Shown here: positions 1 to 10,014 of the stretch, piece after piece
Layout: each line of letters opens with the position of its first letter
Position numbering within the stretch: position 1 is the stretch's first letter
Assembly (NCBI GenBank): GCA_022566215.1
Contig: JADFJJ010000008.1
Coordinates: forward strand, 1 to 55,658
Source of the DNA: Pseudomonadota bacterium
GTDB taxonomy: Bacteria > Pseudomonadota > Alphaproteobacteria > Sphingomonadales > SMXR01
Direction of reading: 5' to 3'
Length of the DNA: 55,658 nucleotides
The notes under the pieces: model-generated
What the model was told of the DNA's origin: nothing
Databases searched by the model: none
Seen by the model: the letters and a program-made list of their open reading frames with translations, nothing else
Made by a program: the position numbers and the translations under genes

Positions 1-1328
<1,328 letters not shown>

Positions 1329-1350
1329 TATTCTTGCAAGCCTTTTGTGT

Positions 1351-1377
1351 AATTAAAAAGGTGGCCCAAAGCCACCC
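1351..1377 (-). terminator. Rho-independent terminator after the two-gene secreted-protein operon
   Basis: On the minus strand the perfect stem GGTGGC / GCCACC (1360-1365 with 1371-1376, 5-nt loop) is followed directly by TTTTTAATT. It sits about 35 bases beyond the stop of the gene at 1410-2024 and upstream of lon. It should therefore end the accessory operon and insulate lon, which must then have its own promoter in the short remaining gap. Confidence 0.75.
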
Positions 1378-1409
1378 CTGTGTCAATGTTATTGCATATG
1401 CTCTTATAT

Positions 1410-2024
1410 TCAAATGGGTTTTTTTGAGTGAGGGTCAAGGGGGGGCAAAACAGAAGTATGTTCAAAGGTATTAAAAACAACCTCATAAAGGGCAGTTGTT
1501 AATATTGGTTCAGAAATTTCTTTCATTAAAGCCCCTAGTTCGTCCTGTTTAGCTAAATAGTCACTAAAATATGGAGATTCCGATTTTAAATTCAAAATCG
1601 AATGTAATTCTTCCGGCGAAAAATATCTTAAGTGAACTATTGCTAAATTATGATCCCAATAATACCCATATTTAGCCATGGCTTTCAAAACTTCAAACTT
1701 TACAAAGGTCAAAACTTCTTCTATCCCATACGTGGCTGCCAAGCCTTGAATTGTTTGAGTTAGTGCAGCACCTTGAGAAAGAAATATTCCAAAATTTTTG
1801 TTATTTCCAGATTTACTCACAAACTCCAAGGTGCTTTGAAAATCTTTACAATTATATGTAAATGTATTGCCTCGAGGATCAGTAAAATCAAATTTTTCAA
1901 CGTTAGTATCATCACAATATGTGCGGGTTTGCCATTCCTCAGCCGAAACTAGATTATGCAATCCAAAATTAAAGCCAACAAATAACCCACTACACAACGT
2001 AATTATTTTTATCCATATTTTCAT
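1410..2024 (-). CDS. Hypothetical secreted protein, 204 aa
   Basis: I do not recognise the family. The protein starts with a typical signal peptide (MKIWIKIITLCSG, hydrophobic to about residue 28, likely cleaved near VSAEEW), so it is probably periplasmic. Two cysteines in the mature part (YCDD and YNCKDF, about residues 37 and 59) could form a disulfide. The rest is mixed alpha/beta with several aromatic residues. Its ATG overlaps the stop of the Sel1-repeat gene upstream (ATGA, 2021-2024), so the two are translationally coupled and probably work together. The coding sequence is clearly more AT-rich than clpX or lon, which suggests horizontal acquisition. Confidence 0.6.
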   Translation of the reverse strand: MKIWIKIITLCSGLFVGFNFGLHNLVSAEEWQTRTYCDDTNVEKFDFTDPRGNTFTYNCKDFQSTLEFVSKSGNNKNFGIFLSQGAALTQTIQGLAATYGIEEVLTFVKFEVLKAMAKYGYYWDHNLAIVHLRYFSPEELHSILNLKSESPYFSDYLAKQDELGALMKEISEPILTTALYEVVFNTFEHTSVLPPLDPHSKKPI

Positions 2025-2635
2025 TCGTTCATTAAATCCTCATAAGCCTCAGGATATAGTTCCTGTAACATTTCGCTGGCTTTTTGGTGCCCTTGCCGCG
2101 CCGCTAAAGTCAGATACTGCCTGACGTGCTTTTCCTTTTTTTTCACCCCTAACCCCTCATTGTGTAAAAGAGCCGTCTGGTATCTTGCATCAGATAAACC
2201 ATCTGTTCTTTGCCGGGCCTGGAATGACATGGCATAGCCTGAACTGCCTCCAATTCCCGGAATATAAACACTTTCCGTCCCGGAATCGGGTCTTGCTGCT
2301 CTCTTCAGATGTTTGGCAGCTTTCTTGTAATTTTGTTCAACCCCATTTCCATTAAGGTAAAACATCCCCAGCCAGTAAGATCCCATCCGGTCTCTGTTTT
2401 TGGCAAGGCATTCTACGTATTCGAAAGCGGGGTTAAATTCGGTATTTTTAACAGTAAGGTCAGGGCGAAGTTTAAAATCCGGTCCGTTAGGATTTAGCTT
2501 TTCACATTTTTTAGGGTGATTTCCAAAAAGAAATGTAGAAACATCTGCTTTTGCTGATTCGCTCGTAAACAAGCCGGAAAGAATCAGGGGAAGGACGCCC
2601 AAGACAATAAAGCCTGTGAACTTTAAATAACTCAT
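2021..2635 (-). CDS. Sel1-repeat (SLR) secreted protein, 204 aa
   Basis: An N-terminal signal peptide (hydrophobic stretch about residues 7-24) precedes two visible Sel1-like repeats. One is near GSYWLGMFYLNGNGVEQNY with KKAAKHLKRAAR (about residues 92-120). The second is near ARYQTALLHNEGLGV and YLTLAARQGHQKA (about 156-190). Sel1 repeats are TPR-like helical scaffolds for protein-protein contacts, often in envelope or signalling proteins. It is translationally coupled to the secreted protein downstream by a 4-base overlap. Function beyond scaffolding cannot be told. Two long palindromes lie within 170 bases upstream and may control it. Confidence 0.75.
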   Translation of the reverse strand: MSYLKFTGFIVLGVLPLILSGLFTSESAKADVSTFLFGNHPKKCEKLNPNGPDFKLRPDLTVKNTEFNPAFEYVECLAKNRDRMGSYWLGMFYLNGNGVEQNYKKAAKHLKRAARPDSGTESVYIPGIGGSSGYAMSFQARQRTDGLSDARYQTALLHNEGLGVKKKEKHVRQYLTLAARQGHQKASEMLQELYPEAYEDLMNE

Positions 2636-2711
2636 CCCGCAACACTACCTACAAAAGGTTACAGGAACAAGCGCCAAGTTAAGGATAAAGGTAAACCGGC
2701 GATGCCAACCA

Positions 2712-2736
2712 ACCTATGTAGAGTCTCTACATAGGT
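2712..2736. promoter_or_regulatory. Perfect 25-bp palindrome upstream of the Sel1 operon
   Basis: The arms ACCTATGTAGAG and CTCTACATAGGT are exact reverse complements around a single central T. A second copy lies 69 bases further on. The size and near-zero spacer suit a dimeric regulator binding site better than a transcription terminator, and neither side has a T-run. The site is 77 bases upstream of the Sel1 gene start. The binding protein is unknown. Confidence 0.5.
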
Positions 2737-2780
2737 CACCCTTTTGCCGCACCTGTTAGTGAAATGGCGGAAAAATTCAT

Positions 2781-2805
2781 ACCTATGTAGAGTTTCTGCA
2801 TAGGT
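2781..2805. promoter_or_regulatory. Second, imperfect copy of the 25-bp palindrome
   Basis: The left arm ACCTATGTAGAG is identical to the copy at 2712. The right arm TTCTGCATAGGT differs at two positions. A start-to-start distance of 69 bases (6-7 helical turns) would allow cooperative binding on nearly the same DNA face. The alternative is a small dispersed repeat. Confidence 0.45.
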
Positions 2806-3008
2806 GCTTATTTATTCCAATTTCTTGGTATTCGTTTCATCTAACCTTTAGAGAAAAAGACGGGAAACACACCACTATCGAAAACCGATAGTGGCGGAAT
2901 AAAATGAAAATGCCTGGAAATTTTCGGACCTGAATTGTCTTACATGCAAGACAAGTAAGACATCGTTACGCATCTCGTCAAAAAGGATTACACACACCAT
3001 ACATTGCC

Positions 3009-3056
3009 ATACCGGCGCTCAGGCCGGTATCCGGATGCCCGCTCTGAGGCGGGCAT
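3009..3056. repeat. Double-hairpin intergenic repeat (REP-like)
   Basis: Two perfect hairpins are adjacent: ATACCGGC / GCCGGTAT (3009-3016 with 3023-3030) and ATGCCCGC / GCGGGCAT (3035-3042 with 3049-3056). The first hairpin recurs at 8330-8350 with a different loop, so this is a dispersed intergenic repeat family of this genome. Confidence 0.7.
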
Positions 3057-3150
3057 GACAGGTTGGAGCAAAACCTGAATTTCCGTACGGAAGGAAGTAT
3101 GAGATGTATTACTTGTATTACAGGTGTTTGCTGGTTTGCGGGTATGACAT

Positions 3151-3582
3151 TTATTCCACCTCTTGCGGGCCGCGCGCCACCAATGTCTCCCAAACTTTTG
3201 TGAAATCCCCGGTATTGTTTTCAGTCATCATGAAGGTGCTGCTCAAAGTGTTCTCGATCGCCTCGACAATTCTTCTGCCGTCAAGGTTGCCCAGCAACCG
3301 CCCTTCATATTCCCATTGCCACAACCAGCCTTTTTCGGCGGGCTCCCTGATATCGATCCAAACCCAGCGGTTATCCCAGATAAACACCGATAGGGAGATG
3401 TCCCGCTCAGACCCGAAATAGCTGACCTCAAGTTCCAGCTTTTCTTCCGGTCCATCCTTTCCTTTTTCCATGACCCGCTGACATTTGATGCCTATTGATT
3501 TGTGCTGCAGGGCCTTGCTGCGCTTTTTCAAGCTCAACACCGTTGAGGACAGCAAATCGGATTCAAACTTTGGCCAGTACAT
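3151..3582 (-). CDS. Hypothetical protein, 143 aa
   Basis: No family recognised and no signal peptide or membrane segment. It has a lysine-rich N-terminal third (about residues 19-45), then a Trp-rich central strand region (about residues 65-100: IWDNRWVWIDI and GWLWQWEYEG) and an amphipathic C-terminal helix. The frame is open for 143 codons and the composition is protein-like. It lies alone between clpX and the Sel1 operon, between repeat sequences. The start ATG at 3580-3582 has no strong ribosome site, so the start is uncertain. Confidence 0.45.
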   Translation of the reverse strand: MYWPKFESDLLSSTVLSLKKRSKALQHKSIGIKCQRVMEKGKDGPEEKLELEVSYFGSERDISLSVFIWDNRWVWIDIREPAEKGWLWQWEYEGRLLGNLDGRRIVEAIENTLSSTFMMTENNTGDFTKVWETLVARGPQEVE

Positions 3583-3680
3583 GATGCGTCAGACCCTAAA
3601 GAGGGTTAGGGAAAAAGTACAGGTTTCTTAGGCCGGTTTGCTCTGCTTGGCGGGGCATGACAAGTCGCAAGCCACCCCCT

Positions 3681-3885
3681 CACCCCTCCCTCTCCCCTAT
3701 TTTATTTCGCTCACGCCAGTGAGCTTTGCTCACGGCTTCCGCCGTCGTCGAAGGCTATGGCGGAAGCGTTGACTTTAGTCATTTGCGTGAGGGATAAACT
3801 AAAGGGCCAAACGGCCCTCGCGCATCGTTGCGCGCCCCCGCGGAGTGATAGCTGAAAGCTATCTTACATGAGCGAAATAAAAGAG
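3681..3885. repeat. Dispersed ~200-bp non-coding repeat, copy 1
   Basis: It begins with a CACCCCTCCCTCTCCC tract and TTTCGCTCACGC, contains CGCGCATCGTTGCGCGCCC and nested hairpins (for example GATAGCT / AGCTATC near 3847-3863), and ends with a degenerate complement of its left end (ATGAGCGAAATAAA). The same order of blocks occurs at 8065-8290. Terminal inverted ends without an ORF suggest a MITE-like or RUP-like element. It occupies most of the 308-base gap between the 143-aa gene and clpX and ends only a few bases past the clpX stop. Confidence 0.6.
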
Positions 3886-3890
3886 CGATA

Positions 3891-5171
3891 TTAAGCCGGT
3901 TTCTTGGCCTTGGCGGGTTTTCCGGAATAGATATAAAGCGGCTGGGCGTTGCCGAACACCACTTCGCCGCTGATCACCACTTCCTCGACGTCTTTCAGGG
4001 ACGGCAGTTCGAACATGGTGTCCAAAAGAATGTTTTCCATGATCGAGCGCAGGCCGCGGGCGCCGGTTTTCCAGGCCATCGCCTTCTTGGCGATTGCTTT
4101 GAGGGCCTCCCCGGTAAAGACCAGCTGCACGTTTTCCATCTCGAACAGCCGCGCGTACTGCTTGATCAGCGCATTTTTCGGCAGGGTCAGGATTTTCACC
4201 AGGGTTTTCTCGTCGATATCCCCGAGCGTCGCCAGGATCGGCAGGCGGCCGACGAATTCCGGGATCAGGCCGAATTTCAAAAGATCCTCGGGCTTAAGCT
4301 CCTTCAGCAGCTCGCCGATCTTGCGCTCGTCCGGGGCCTCGACCTTGGCGCCGAAGCCCATCGACTTGTCCTGCATCCGGTTGGAGATAATCTTGTCCAG
4401 CCCGGTAAAAGCGCCGCCGCAGACAAACAGGATGTTGGTGGTGTCGACCTGCAGGAATTCCTGCTGCGGGTGCTTGCGCCCCCCTTGCGGCGGGACGCTG
4501 GCCACGGTCCCTTCCATGATCTTGAGTAGCGCCTGCTGCACCCCCTCACCCGAGACGTCCCGGGTGATAGAGGGGTTGTCGGACTTGCGGCTGATCTTGT
4601 CCACTTCATCGATGTAGACAATACCCCGCTGGGCTCGCTCAACATTATAATCAGCCGCCTGCAGCAGTTTCAGGATGATGTTTTCCACATCCTCACCGAC
4701 GTACCCGGCTTCGGTGAGGGTAGTGGCATCCGCCATGGTAAAGGGAACATCCAAAATCCGCGCCAAGGTCTGGGCCAGCAGCGTCTTGCCGCAGCCGGTC
4801 GGACCGACCAGCAGAATGTTGGATTTGGTAATTTCGACATCGCCGGCCCGGCCGGAATGATTGAGGCGCTTGTAATGGTTATGGACGGCGACCGCGAGAA
4901 CCTTCTTGGCCTTGTCCTGGCCGATCACATAATCATCCAGCACCGCCATGATCTCGGCCGGGGTCGGAACCCCCTCGCCGGCCTTGACGATGCCCGATTT
5001 ACTCTCTTCCTTGATGATATCGGTGCAAAGATCGACGCATTCGTTGCAGATAAAGACGGTCGGCCCGGCGATCAGTTTGTTGACCTCATGCTGGGACTTG
5101 CCGCAGAACGAGCAGTAAAGGGTCGAGGACCCCTTGGAGTCGTTTCCGTTATTGCCGCTATCTTTAGCCAT
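3891..5171 (-). CDS. clpX: ClpX, ATPase/unfoldase subunit of ClpXP
   Basis: Hexameric AAA+ unfoldase that recognises degradation tags and feeds proteins into ClpP in the cytosol. 426 aa, the normal family length. An N-terminal C4 zinc-binding domain (YCSFCGKS and [10 protein letters not shown], about residues 19-50) is followed by Walker A GPTGCGKT (~120), the GYVGED pore-loop region, Walker [10 protein letters not shown] (~185) and a C-terminal sensor-2 domain with GARGLRS. It lies downstream of clpP on the same strand with a 166-base gap, so it may have its own promoter. Identification is certain. Confidence 0.98.
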   Translation of the reverse strand: MAKDSGNNGNDSKGSSTLYCSFCGKSQHEVNKLIAGPTVFICNECVDLCTDIIKEESKSGIVKAGEGVPTPAEIMAVLDDYVIGQDKAKKVLAVAVHNHYKRLNHSGRAGDVEITKSNILLVGPTGCGKTLLAQTLARILDVPFTMADATTLTEAGYVGEDVENIILKLLQAADYNVERAQRGIVYIDEVDKISRKSDNPSITRDVSGEGVQQALLKIMEGTVASVPPQGGRKHPQQEFLQVDTTNILFVCGGAFTGLDKIISNRMQDKSMGFGAKVEAPDERKIGELLKELKPEDLLKFGLIPEFVGRLPILATLGDIDEKTLVKILTLPKNALIKQYARLFEMENVQLVFTGEALKAIAKKAMAWKTGARGLRSIMENILLDTMFELPSLKDVEEVVISGEVVFGNAQPLYIYSGKPAKAKKPA

Positions 5172-5337
5172 AAACCTTAACTTTTATTTGCCATTACTTG
5201 GATTTTATTGTGTCTCAATTGTTTTTTACATGAAATTCGTTAGCAAAACCTTAAAAGATCATATTTTTCGCCGCTGATGCAGCCATGGTAGCCAGAATAT
5301 TCCCTCCGGCACAATAAAAAATTGCGGCGCTCAAGGG

Positions 5338-5973
5338 TTATTTGTCAGATTTTCTTTGTGCGTCTTCGCGTTTATTGACCACTTTGTCGATCAGCCCGAA
5401 GGCTTTGGCCTCTTCCGGGCTCATGAACTTGTCGCGGTCCAGCGCCTTTTCCACGTCGCTCAGTTTCTGGCCGGTGTGATGAACGTAGATATTGTTCAGG
5501 CGCTCCCTGAGCTTGAGGATTTCCTGGGCGTGAATCTCGATATCCGAAGCCTGGCCGCGGACCCCGCCGTGGGGCTGGTGAACCATGATCCTGGAATTGG
5601 GAAGGGCGTAGCGCATGCCCGCCTCGCCGGCCGCCAGCAGCAAGGAACCCATCGAAGCCGCCTGGCCGATGCACAGGGTCGCGATCTTGGGCTTGACGTA
5701 TTGCATGGTGTCGTAAATCGCCAGGCCCGCCGACACTACCCCGCCCGGCGTGTTGATGTAAAAGGAGATGTCTTTCTTGGGATTTTCGGCCTCGAGGAAA
5801 AGAAGCTGGGCGGTCACCAGGGAAGCGACATAATCATCCATTGCGCCGGTCAGGAAGATAATGCGCTCCTTCAAAAGGCGCGAGTAGATATCCAGCGCGC
5901 GCTCGCCGCGGTTGGTCTGCTCGATCACCATCGGCACCAGGTGCTGGGCTTTTGCTATGTCATAGTCGCTCAT
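5338..5973 (-). CDS. clpP: ClpP, serine peptidase subunit
   Basis: Tetradecameric barrel peptidase that partners ClpX (and ClpA). 211 aa. The catalytic Ser is in [14 protein letters not shown] (about residue 105), the His in [10 protein letters not shown] (about 130) and the Asp in the [13 protein letters not shown] segment (about 178). All are present and spaced as usual. The start ATG at 5971-5973 follows AAGGAAAACC, a good ribosome site. It lies 42 bases downstream of tig, so tig-clpP are likely co-transcribed. Confidence 0.98.
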   Translation of the reverse strand: MSDYDIAKAQHLVPMVIEQTNRGERALDIYSRLLKERIIFLTGAMDDYVASLVTAQLLFLEAENPKKDISFYINTPGGVVSAGLAIYDTMQYVKPKIATLCIGQAASMGSLLLAAGEAGMRYALPNSRIMVHQPHGGVRGQASDIEIHAQEILKLRERLNNIYVHHTGQKLSDVEKALDRDKFMSPEEAKAFGLIDKVVNKREDAQRKSDK

Positions 5974-6015
5974 GGTTTTCCTTTTCGCTTGAGAATAGCC
6001 TAAAAATTCCGTCCG

Positions 6016-7491
6016 TCACTTCTTTTTTGACTTTGCCCCCGGCGCCGCTTTCTTTTTTGCCGCAGTTTTTTTGGGGGCGGCTTTTTTAGCGGCGGCTTTT
6101 TTTGCCGGTTTCTTTTCCACCTTGTCTTCAGCCTCCGCCGCATCCTCGGCTTCCATCGCCTCATAAGCCTTGGCCAGCTGATCACTGGTGACGGTCTTCT
6201 CGGTCACCTTGGCGGCGGTCAAAATCAAATCGACCACCTTGTCTTCATAGACCGGCGCGCGGGCGCTTTGAACGGCCTGGGCGTTGCCGCGGTAATAATC
6301 GAATACTTCCTGCTCCTGGCCGGGGAAACGTTTGGCCTCGAACAGGATCTGCTGGTTAACCTCTTCCTGGCTGACAATCACGTTGTTGGCCCGGCCAATC
6401 TCCGCCAGCAGCAGCCCCAGGCGCACCCGGCGCTCGGCAATGTTCTTGAAGTCTTCACGGTCGGCCTGGTCCTCGGGCTGGTCCAGTTTTTTAGCCTTCT
6501 CGGTCGAAAGCTCGCCGCTATGGATCAGATCCTCGCGGATGCTTTTCCAGATTTCCTGGTATTCACGCTCGACCATGCCAGGGGGGACGTCGAAGACGTT
6601 CTCGGCCGCCAGCACGTCCAGCAGCCGGCGCTTGATCATCGAGCGCGTAAGGCCATCGTTGTCATCCTTGATTTTCTTGCTGATGCTGGCTTTCAGCTCG
6701 TTCAAATCACCAAAGCCGAGCGACTTGGCAAACTCGTCATCGGCCTTGGTTTGCTTGCGGGTGCGGACCGATTTGACCGTCACCTCGAACTCGGCATCCT
6801 TTCCGGCAGCCCCTTCTATATTGTAGTTTTCCGGAAAGGTCACCTTGACCACACGCTGATCCCCGGCCCGGGCGCCGGTCAACTGATCCTCAAAACCCTC
6901 AATGAACGAGCCCGAACCCAGCTCCAGATGGAAATCCTCAGCCTCGGCGCCCTCGAACGGCTTGCCGCCGATCTTGCCGAGGAAGTCGATCACCACCGCG
7001 TCACCCTTCCTGGCGGCGCGGCTCTTGGGGGCGTCTTCAAACAATTTTTGCTGGGCCAGCAGGCCGTCCAGCACCTTGGTCACGGTCTCATCACCGGCTT
7101 TGGCGGTCAGGCGCTCCAATGAAATTTTCGACAGATCCGGGACCGTGATCTCGGGCAGGACGTGAATATCCAGCTGGAACTCCAGGTCACAGCCTTCCTC
7201 GTATTTGATCAGGTCGACACTCGGCCGGTCCGCGGTCTGGATGTTGTTGTCCTTGACCACCTGGTCGGCGGCGGTGTTGACCATCTTCTCCAGCACCTGG
7301 CTGCGGACCGCCGGGCCGTGCTGCTTTTTGAGCAGCGAAACCGGGGCGTGGCCGGGGCGGAACCCTTTAAGATTGATCCTGGTTTTCAGGCCTTCCAGTT
7401 CGGCGTTGATCTGGTCTTCGACGTCCTTGGCGGCGACCACCACCTTGTAGGACCGGGTGAGACCTTTAATGTTCAGTTCTTCGAATTTCAT
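6016..7491 (-). CDS. tig: Trigger factor, ribosome-associated chaperone
   Basis: Binds the ribosome exit tunnel and holds nascent chains. 491 aa: ribosome-binding N domain with the FRPGHAPVSLL signature loop (about residues 44-54), an FKBP-type prolyl isomerase domain (about 155-245, GDAVVIDFLGKI and GSFIEGFEDQL), and a helical C-terminal chaperone domain. The C-terminal ~40 residues are an extension of Lys, Ala and Pro (for example KKPAKKAAAKK). Such basic tails occur in alphaproteobacterial trigger factors and may add RNA or ribosome contacts. First gene of tig-clpP. Confidence 0.97.
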   Translation of the reverse strand: MKFEELNIKGLTRSYKVVVAAKDVEDQINAELEGLKTRINLKGFRPGHAPVSLLKKQHGPAVRSQVLEKMVNTAADQVVKDNNIQTADRPSVDLIKYEEGCDLEFQLDIHVLPEITVPDLSKISLERLTAKAGDETVTKVLDGLLAQQKLFEDAPKSRAARKGDAVVIDFLGKIGGKPFEGAEAEDFHLELGSGSFIEGFEDQLTGARAGDQRVVKVTFPENYNIEGAAGKDAEFEVTVKSVRTRKQTKADDEFAKSLGFGDLNELKASISKKIKDDNDGLTRSMIKRRLLDVLAAENVFDVPPGMVEREYQEIWKSIREDLIHSGELSTEKAKKLDQPEDQADREDFKNIAERRVRLGLLLAEIGRANNVIVSQEEVNQQILFEAKRFPGQEQEVFDYYRGNAQAVQSARAPVYEDKVVDLILTAAKVTEKTVTSDQLAKAYEAMEAEDAAEAEDKVEKKPAKKAAAKKAAPKKTAAKKKAAPGAKSKKK

Positions 7492-7651
7492 TGGTCTGCT
7501 CTTACTTTTTTCATTGTTCTTGCAGCTGGCTTGCTTCGGTTCCCGCTTGGTCCGGCTTCGTTCTTTAAACTTCGCCGGACAGGTTCGCTCTAATCTCGCT
7601 ACGACCCACTAAACTGAACGGCTGGCCAGGCGTAGCTCGAAGAGCGAAGCC

Positions 7652-7737
7652 TGGTGCGGGCGGAGGGATTTGAACCCCCACGTCGTAAAGACACTGGCAC
7701 CTAAAGCCAGCGCGTCTGCCAGTTCCGCCACGCCCGC
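7652..7737 (-). tRNA. tRNA-Leu (anticodon TAG)
   Basis: On the minus strand the acceptor GCGGGCG pairs with CGCCCGC and is followed by A and an encoded CCA. The anticodon stem CTGGC / GCCAG encloses TTTAGGT, giving anticodon TAG. A long variable arm (TGTCTTTACGACGT) marks a class II tRNA, and the T-arm reads GGTTCAAATCC. 86 nt with CCA. It lies upstream of tig. Confidence 0.95.
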
Positions 7738-8466
7738 TTATTTGGGGTAAAAACGGGGTAAATCCCGCATCTTTACCAAGCCTTACATTCGCCGTCAGGC
7801 ATATCGGGTGAGCCTATACCACACCTCTTTGAAAAAACACCAGTTTTTTTGTCGGGGATTTCATTATTTGTCATGCCCGATTCAGCCTATCCGCCATAGC
7901 CCCTCGCCTCGGCGAAGCTGTAGCTTCGCTACGGTCTAGCCTGGAAAGCGGGTATGACAATGAATGTGTTTTTTTGTCGGGGATTAGGGAAAAGATTTCA
8001 GAACTTTTGGCAGCGCCTCGATCAGGTCATCGGCGATCCGGGGGTTTTAGTAATTATTCCCTTGTCACCCTCACCCTACCCTCTCCCATTTTTTTTCGCT
8101 CACGCAAGATAGCCTCTGGCTATCGCTCCGCGGGGGCGGCGAACGGTCGCCGGGCGCACGCTTGTGCGCCGGGAGGTTATCATGAATTTCCGAGGCTAAT
8201 TGAGCCGAGGCAAGGGCAACTGCCCGTCGCGCATCGTTGCGCGCCCACGCGGAGCCGTGAGCAAAGCTCACTGGCGTGAGCGATAAAGAGAGAGGATTGA
8301 GGTGAGGGGGTGGAAAAAGAGTAATTGTCATACCGGCTTAAGGCCGGTATCCGGCAATTGTTTGCGCCACGCGCAAACCTTAAAAAAACAAAAGCCCAGA
8401 CCCCCGCCTGCGCGGGGGTGACAGTCCGGTGGTCATATCTGCGAAAGCAGGTATGGCAAATAGAAT
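7738..8466. other. Repeat-filled intergenic region between tRNA-Leu and nnr
   Basis: No gene is supported in 729 bases. It contains GTCATGCC...GGGTATGAC repeat remnants (about 7870-7960), a ~225-bp dispersed element (8065-8290) and a row of perfect hairpins: ATACCGGC / GCCGGTAT (8330-8350), TTTGCGC / GCGCAAA (8361-8377) and CCCCCGC / GCGGGGG (8401-8418). None has a T-run, so they read as genome repeats rather than terminators. Confidence 0.6.
8065..8290. repeat. Dispersed ~200-bp non-coding repeat, copy 2
   Basis: Same block order as 3681-3885: a CACCCTACCCTCTCCC tract, TTTCGCTCACGC, an internal CGCGCATCGTTGCGCGCCC, and at the right GTGAGCAAAGCTCACTGGCG with GCGTGAGCGATAAA, which is the complement of the left end. 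It has internal hairpins (GATAGCC...GGCTATC; GGCGCAC...GTGCGCC). The middle parts of the two copies differ, as if nested inserts were exchanged. Confidence 0.6.
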
Positions 8467-9930
8467 TTAGAGGCCCTTTAATGCCTCCGGAATCTCCTCA
8501 ATCAAATCATCGGCGATCAGGCCGGGGCCGAGGGAGAGCGCGGCGTCGCCGTGAAGCCAGGCGCCGGCAGAAGCCGCCAGAAATGGCGCCATCCCCTGGG
8601 TCATGAGCCCGGCGATAATGCCCGCCAGCACGTCGCCCGACCCCGCGGTCGCCAGTTGCGGGGCAGCGTGGGTGTTGATGATTGTTATCGTCCCATCGGA
8701 AATAACCGTATCGGGGCCTTTGAGCAGGACAACCGCGCCGGTCTTCGCCGCTGCCGTCTCAGCGGCCGCCACCTTGTCATCCCAGGAGAGATCAGGCCAG
8801 AGACGCTTGAACTCGCCCATATGGGGGGTCAGGACGCACTTTTCGTGAAGCGCGGCCTCGAGGCCCCCGGCATCGCCTTCAAAACTGGTCAGGGCATCGG
8901 CGTCAAGAACGCACGGCTTAGCCGTCGCCAAAACCTTAAGGACCCGCTTGCGTGTCCCCTCGCCGACCCCGTTGCCGGGGCCGATAACAAAGGCGCTGAA
9001 TTTGCCCGAGGTAACAAAGCCTGCAAATTCCTCATCATCGCCATAGCCCGCCGACATCACCGAGAGCTGTTTTTCAGCGTAGGCCAGGATTGCTTCCTCA
9101 GGCGCAAGCGTGGTTACCAGCCCGGCGCCGGTGCGCAGGCCGGCCCGCGCCGCCATCCGCGCCGCGCCGGACATACCCAAAGGCCCGCCGGCCACCAGCA
9201 GATGCCCGCGCTGGTGCTTGTGGCCGCCCTTGGCGAGCTTGGGAAAATCATCCCGCCACAACGCCGGATGGTTTTCGAAGATCCTCAAATCCACCTTCCT
9301 AAGGGCCTCCTCGCCGATACCGATGTCGACAACCTCGACCTCACCGGAAAGCTCCAGCCCGGGCATCAGCACATGCCCCCGTTTTTTGTGTGAAAAGGTC
9401 GCGGTCAGATCGGCCTTGAAGGCCGTCCCCATAACCTGCCCGGTATCGCTGGAAATACCCGAGGGAATATCGACCGCGACCCTGAGAGCATCGCTTTCAT
9501 TGGCGGCCTTGATCCATTTGGCCGCCCGGCCTTCAACCGGCCGCTCCAGCCCGGTGCCGAACAGGGCATCGACGATCACATCAAATTCGTTCAGGTCATC
9601 CGGGAATTCTCCGGTCTCCCCCTGATATTTTTCATAGGCGGTAAGCGCCGCGCAGGAATGGCCGTCGGGCAGCTTCAGGGCGGCGCATAAAACATCCCAG
9701 CCCTTCCGGCGCAATATCTCCGCCGCGACCCAGCCATCGCCGCCGTTGTTGCCGGGGCCGTTGAGAAACAGGATTTTACCGGTTTTCTTTTTTGCCAGGA
9801 TCGCCTTGGCCAGCCCCCCGCCCGCCTTGGCCATCAACGCATAGGCGGGAATGCCGGATTTAAACGCCGCGACCTCGGCGCGGATCATCTCCGCCGCCGT
9901 CAGGACCGCGTATTTGGAATCAAAGTGCAT
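8467..9930 (-). CDS. nnr: Bifunctional NAD(P)H-hydrate epimerase / ADP-dependent dehydratase
   Basis: Repairs hydrated NADH and NADPH: the N-terminal YjeF domain epimerises S/R-NAD(P)HX and the C-terminal ribokinase-like domain dehydrates the S form with ADP. 487 aa, the usual length of the fused enzyme. The epimerase motif GPGNNGGDGWVAA is at about residues 58-70. The kinase-fold domain starts at about residue 230 (KGGHKHQRGHLLVAGG) and carries LTPHMGEFKRL and the catalytic region TAGSGDVLAGIIAGL (about 430-444). The start ATG is at 9928-9930. Housekeeping gene, monocistronic here. Confidence 0.96.
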   Translation of the reverse strand: MHFDSKYAVLTAAEMIRAEVAAFKSGIPAYALMAKAGGGLAKAILAKKKTGKILFLNGPGNNGGDGWVAAEILRRKGWDVLCAALKLPDGHSCAALTAYEKYQGETGEFPDDLNEFDVIVDALFGTGLERPVEGRAAKWIKAANESDALRVAVDIPSGISSDTGQVMGTAFKADLTATFSHKKRGHVLMPGLELSGEVEVVDIGIGEEALRKVDLRIFENHPALWRDDFPKLAKGGHKHQRGHLLVAGGPLGMSGAARMAARAGLRTGAGLVTTLAPEEAILAYAEKQLSVMSAGYGDDEEFAGFVTSGKFSAFVIGPGNGVGEGTRKRVLKVLATAKPCVLDADALTSFEGDAGGLEAALHEKCVLTPHMGEFKRLWPDLSWDDKVAAAETAAAKTGAVVLLKGPDTVISDGTITIINTHAAPQLATAGSGDVLAGIIAGLMTQGMAPFLAASAGAWLHGDAALSLGPGLIADDLIEEIPEALKGL

Positions 9931-10014
9931 AAATGACGGATAGTATAAACATAGAATTGTTTTTCGCCAACAAGCGTTGGCGCGGCGACCGTTGAATCTC
10001 TATTCCCATTAGGA

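Larger units (their letters stand above)
2636..3150. other. Non-coding region rich in palindromes, between accessory genes
   Basis: No convincing gene in 515 bases. It contains two related long palindromes (2712-2736 and 2781-2805), a third perfect hairpin with 8-bp arms CACTATCG / CGATAGTG (2873-2880 with 2886-2893), and a double hairpin repeat at 3009-3056. Between 2938 and 2965 the string GTCTTAC and its complement GTAAGAC also flank AAGACA. The region probably holds the promoter of the Sel1 operon. Confidence 0.6.

Noticed and set aside
8330-8418. Rho-independent terminator(s) after nnr
   Set aside because: The hairpins lack a T-run on the minus strand and match dispersed repeats.
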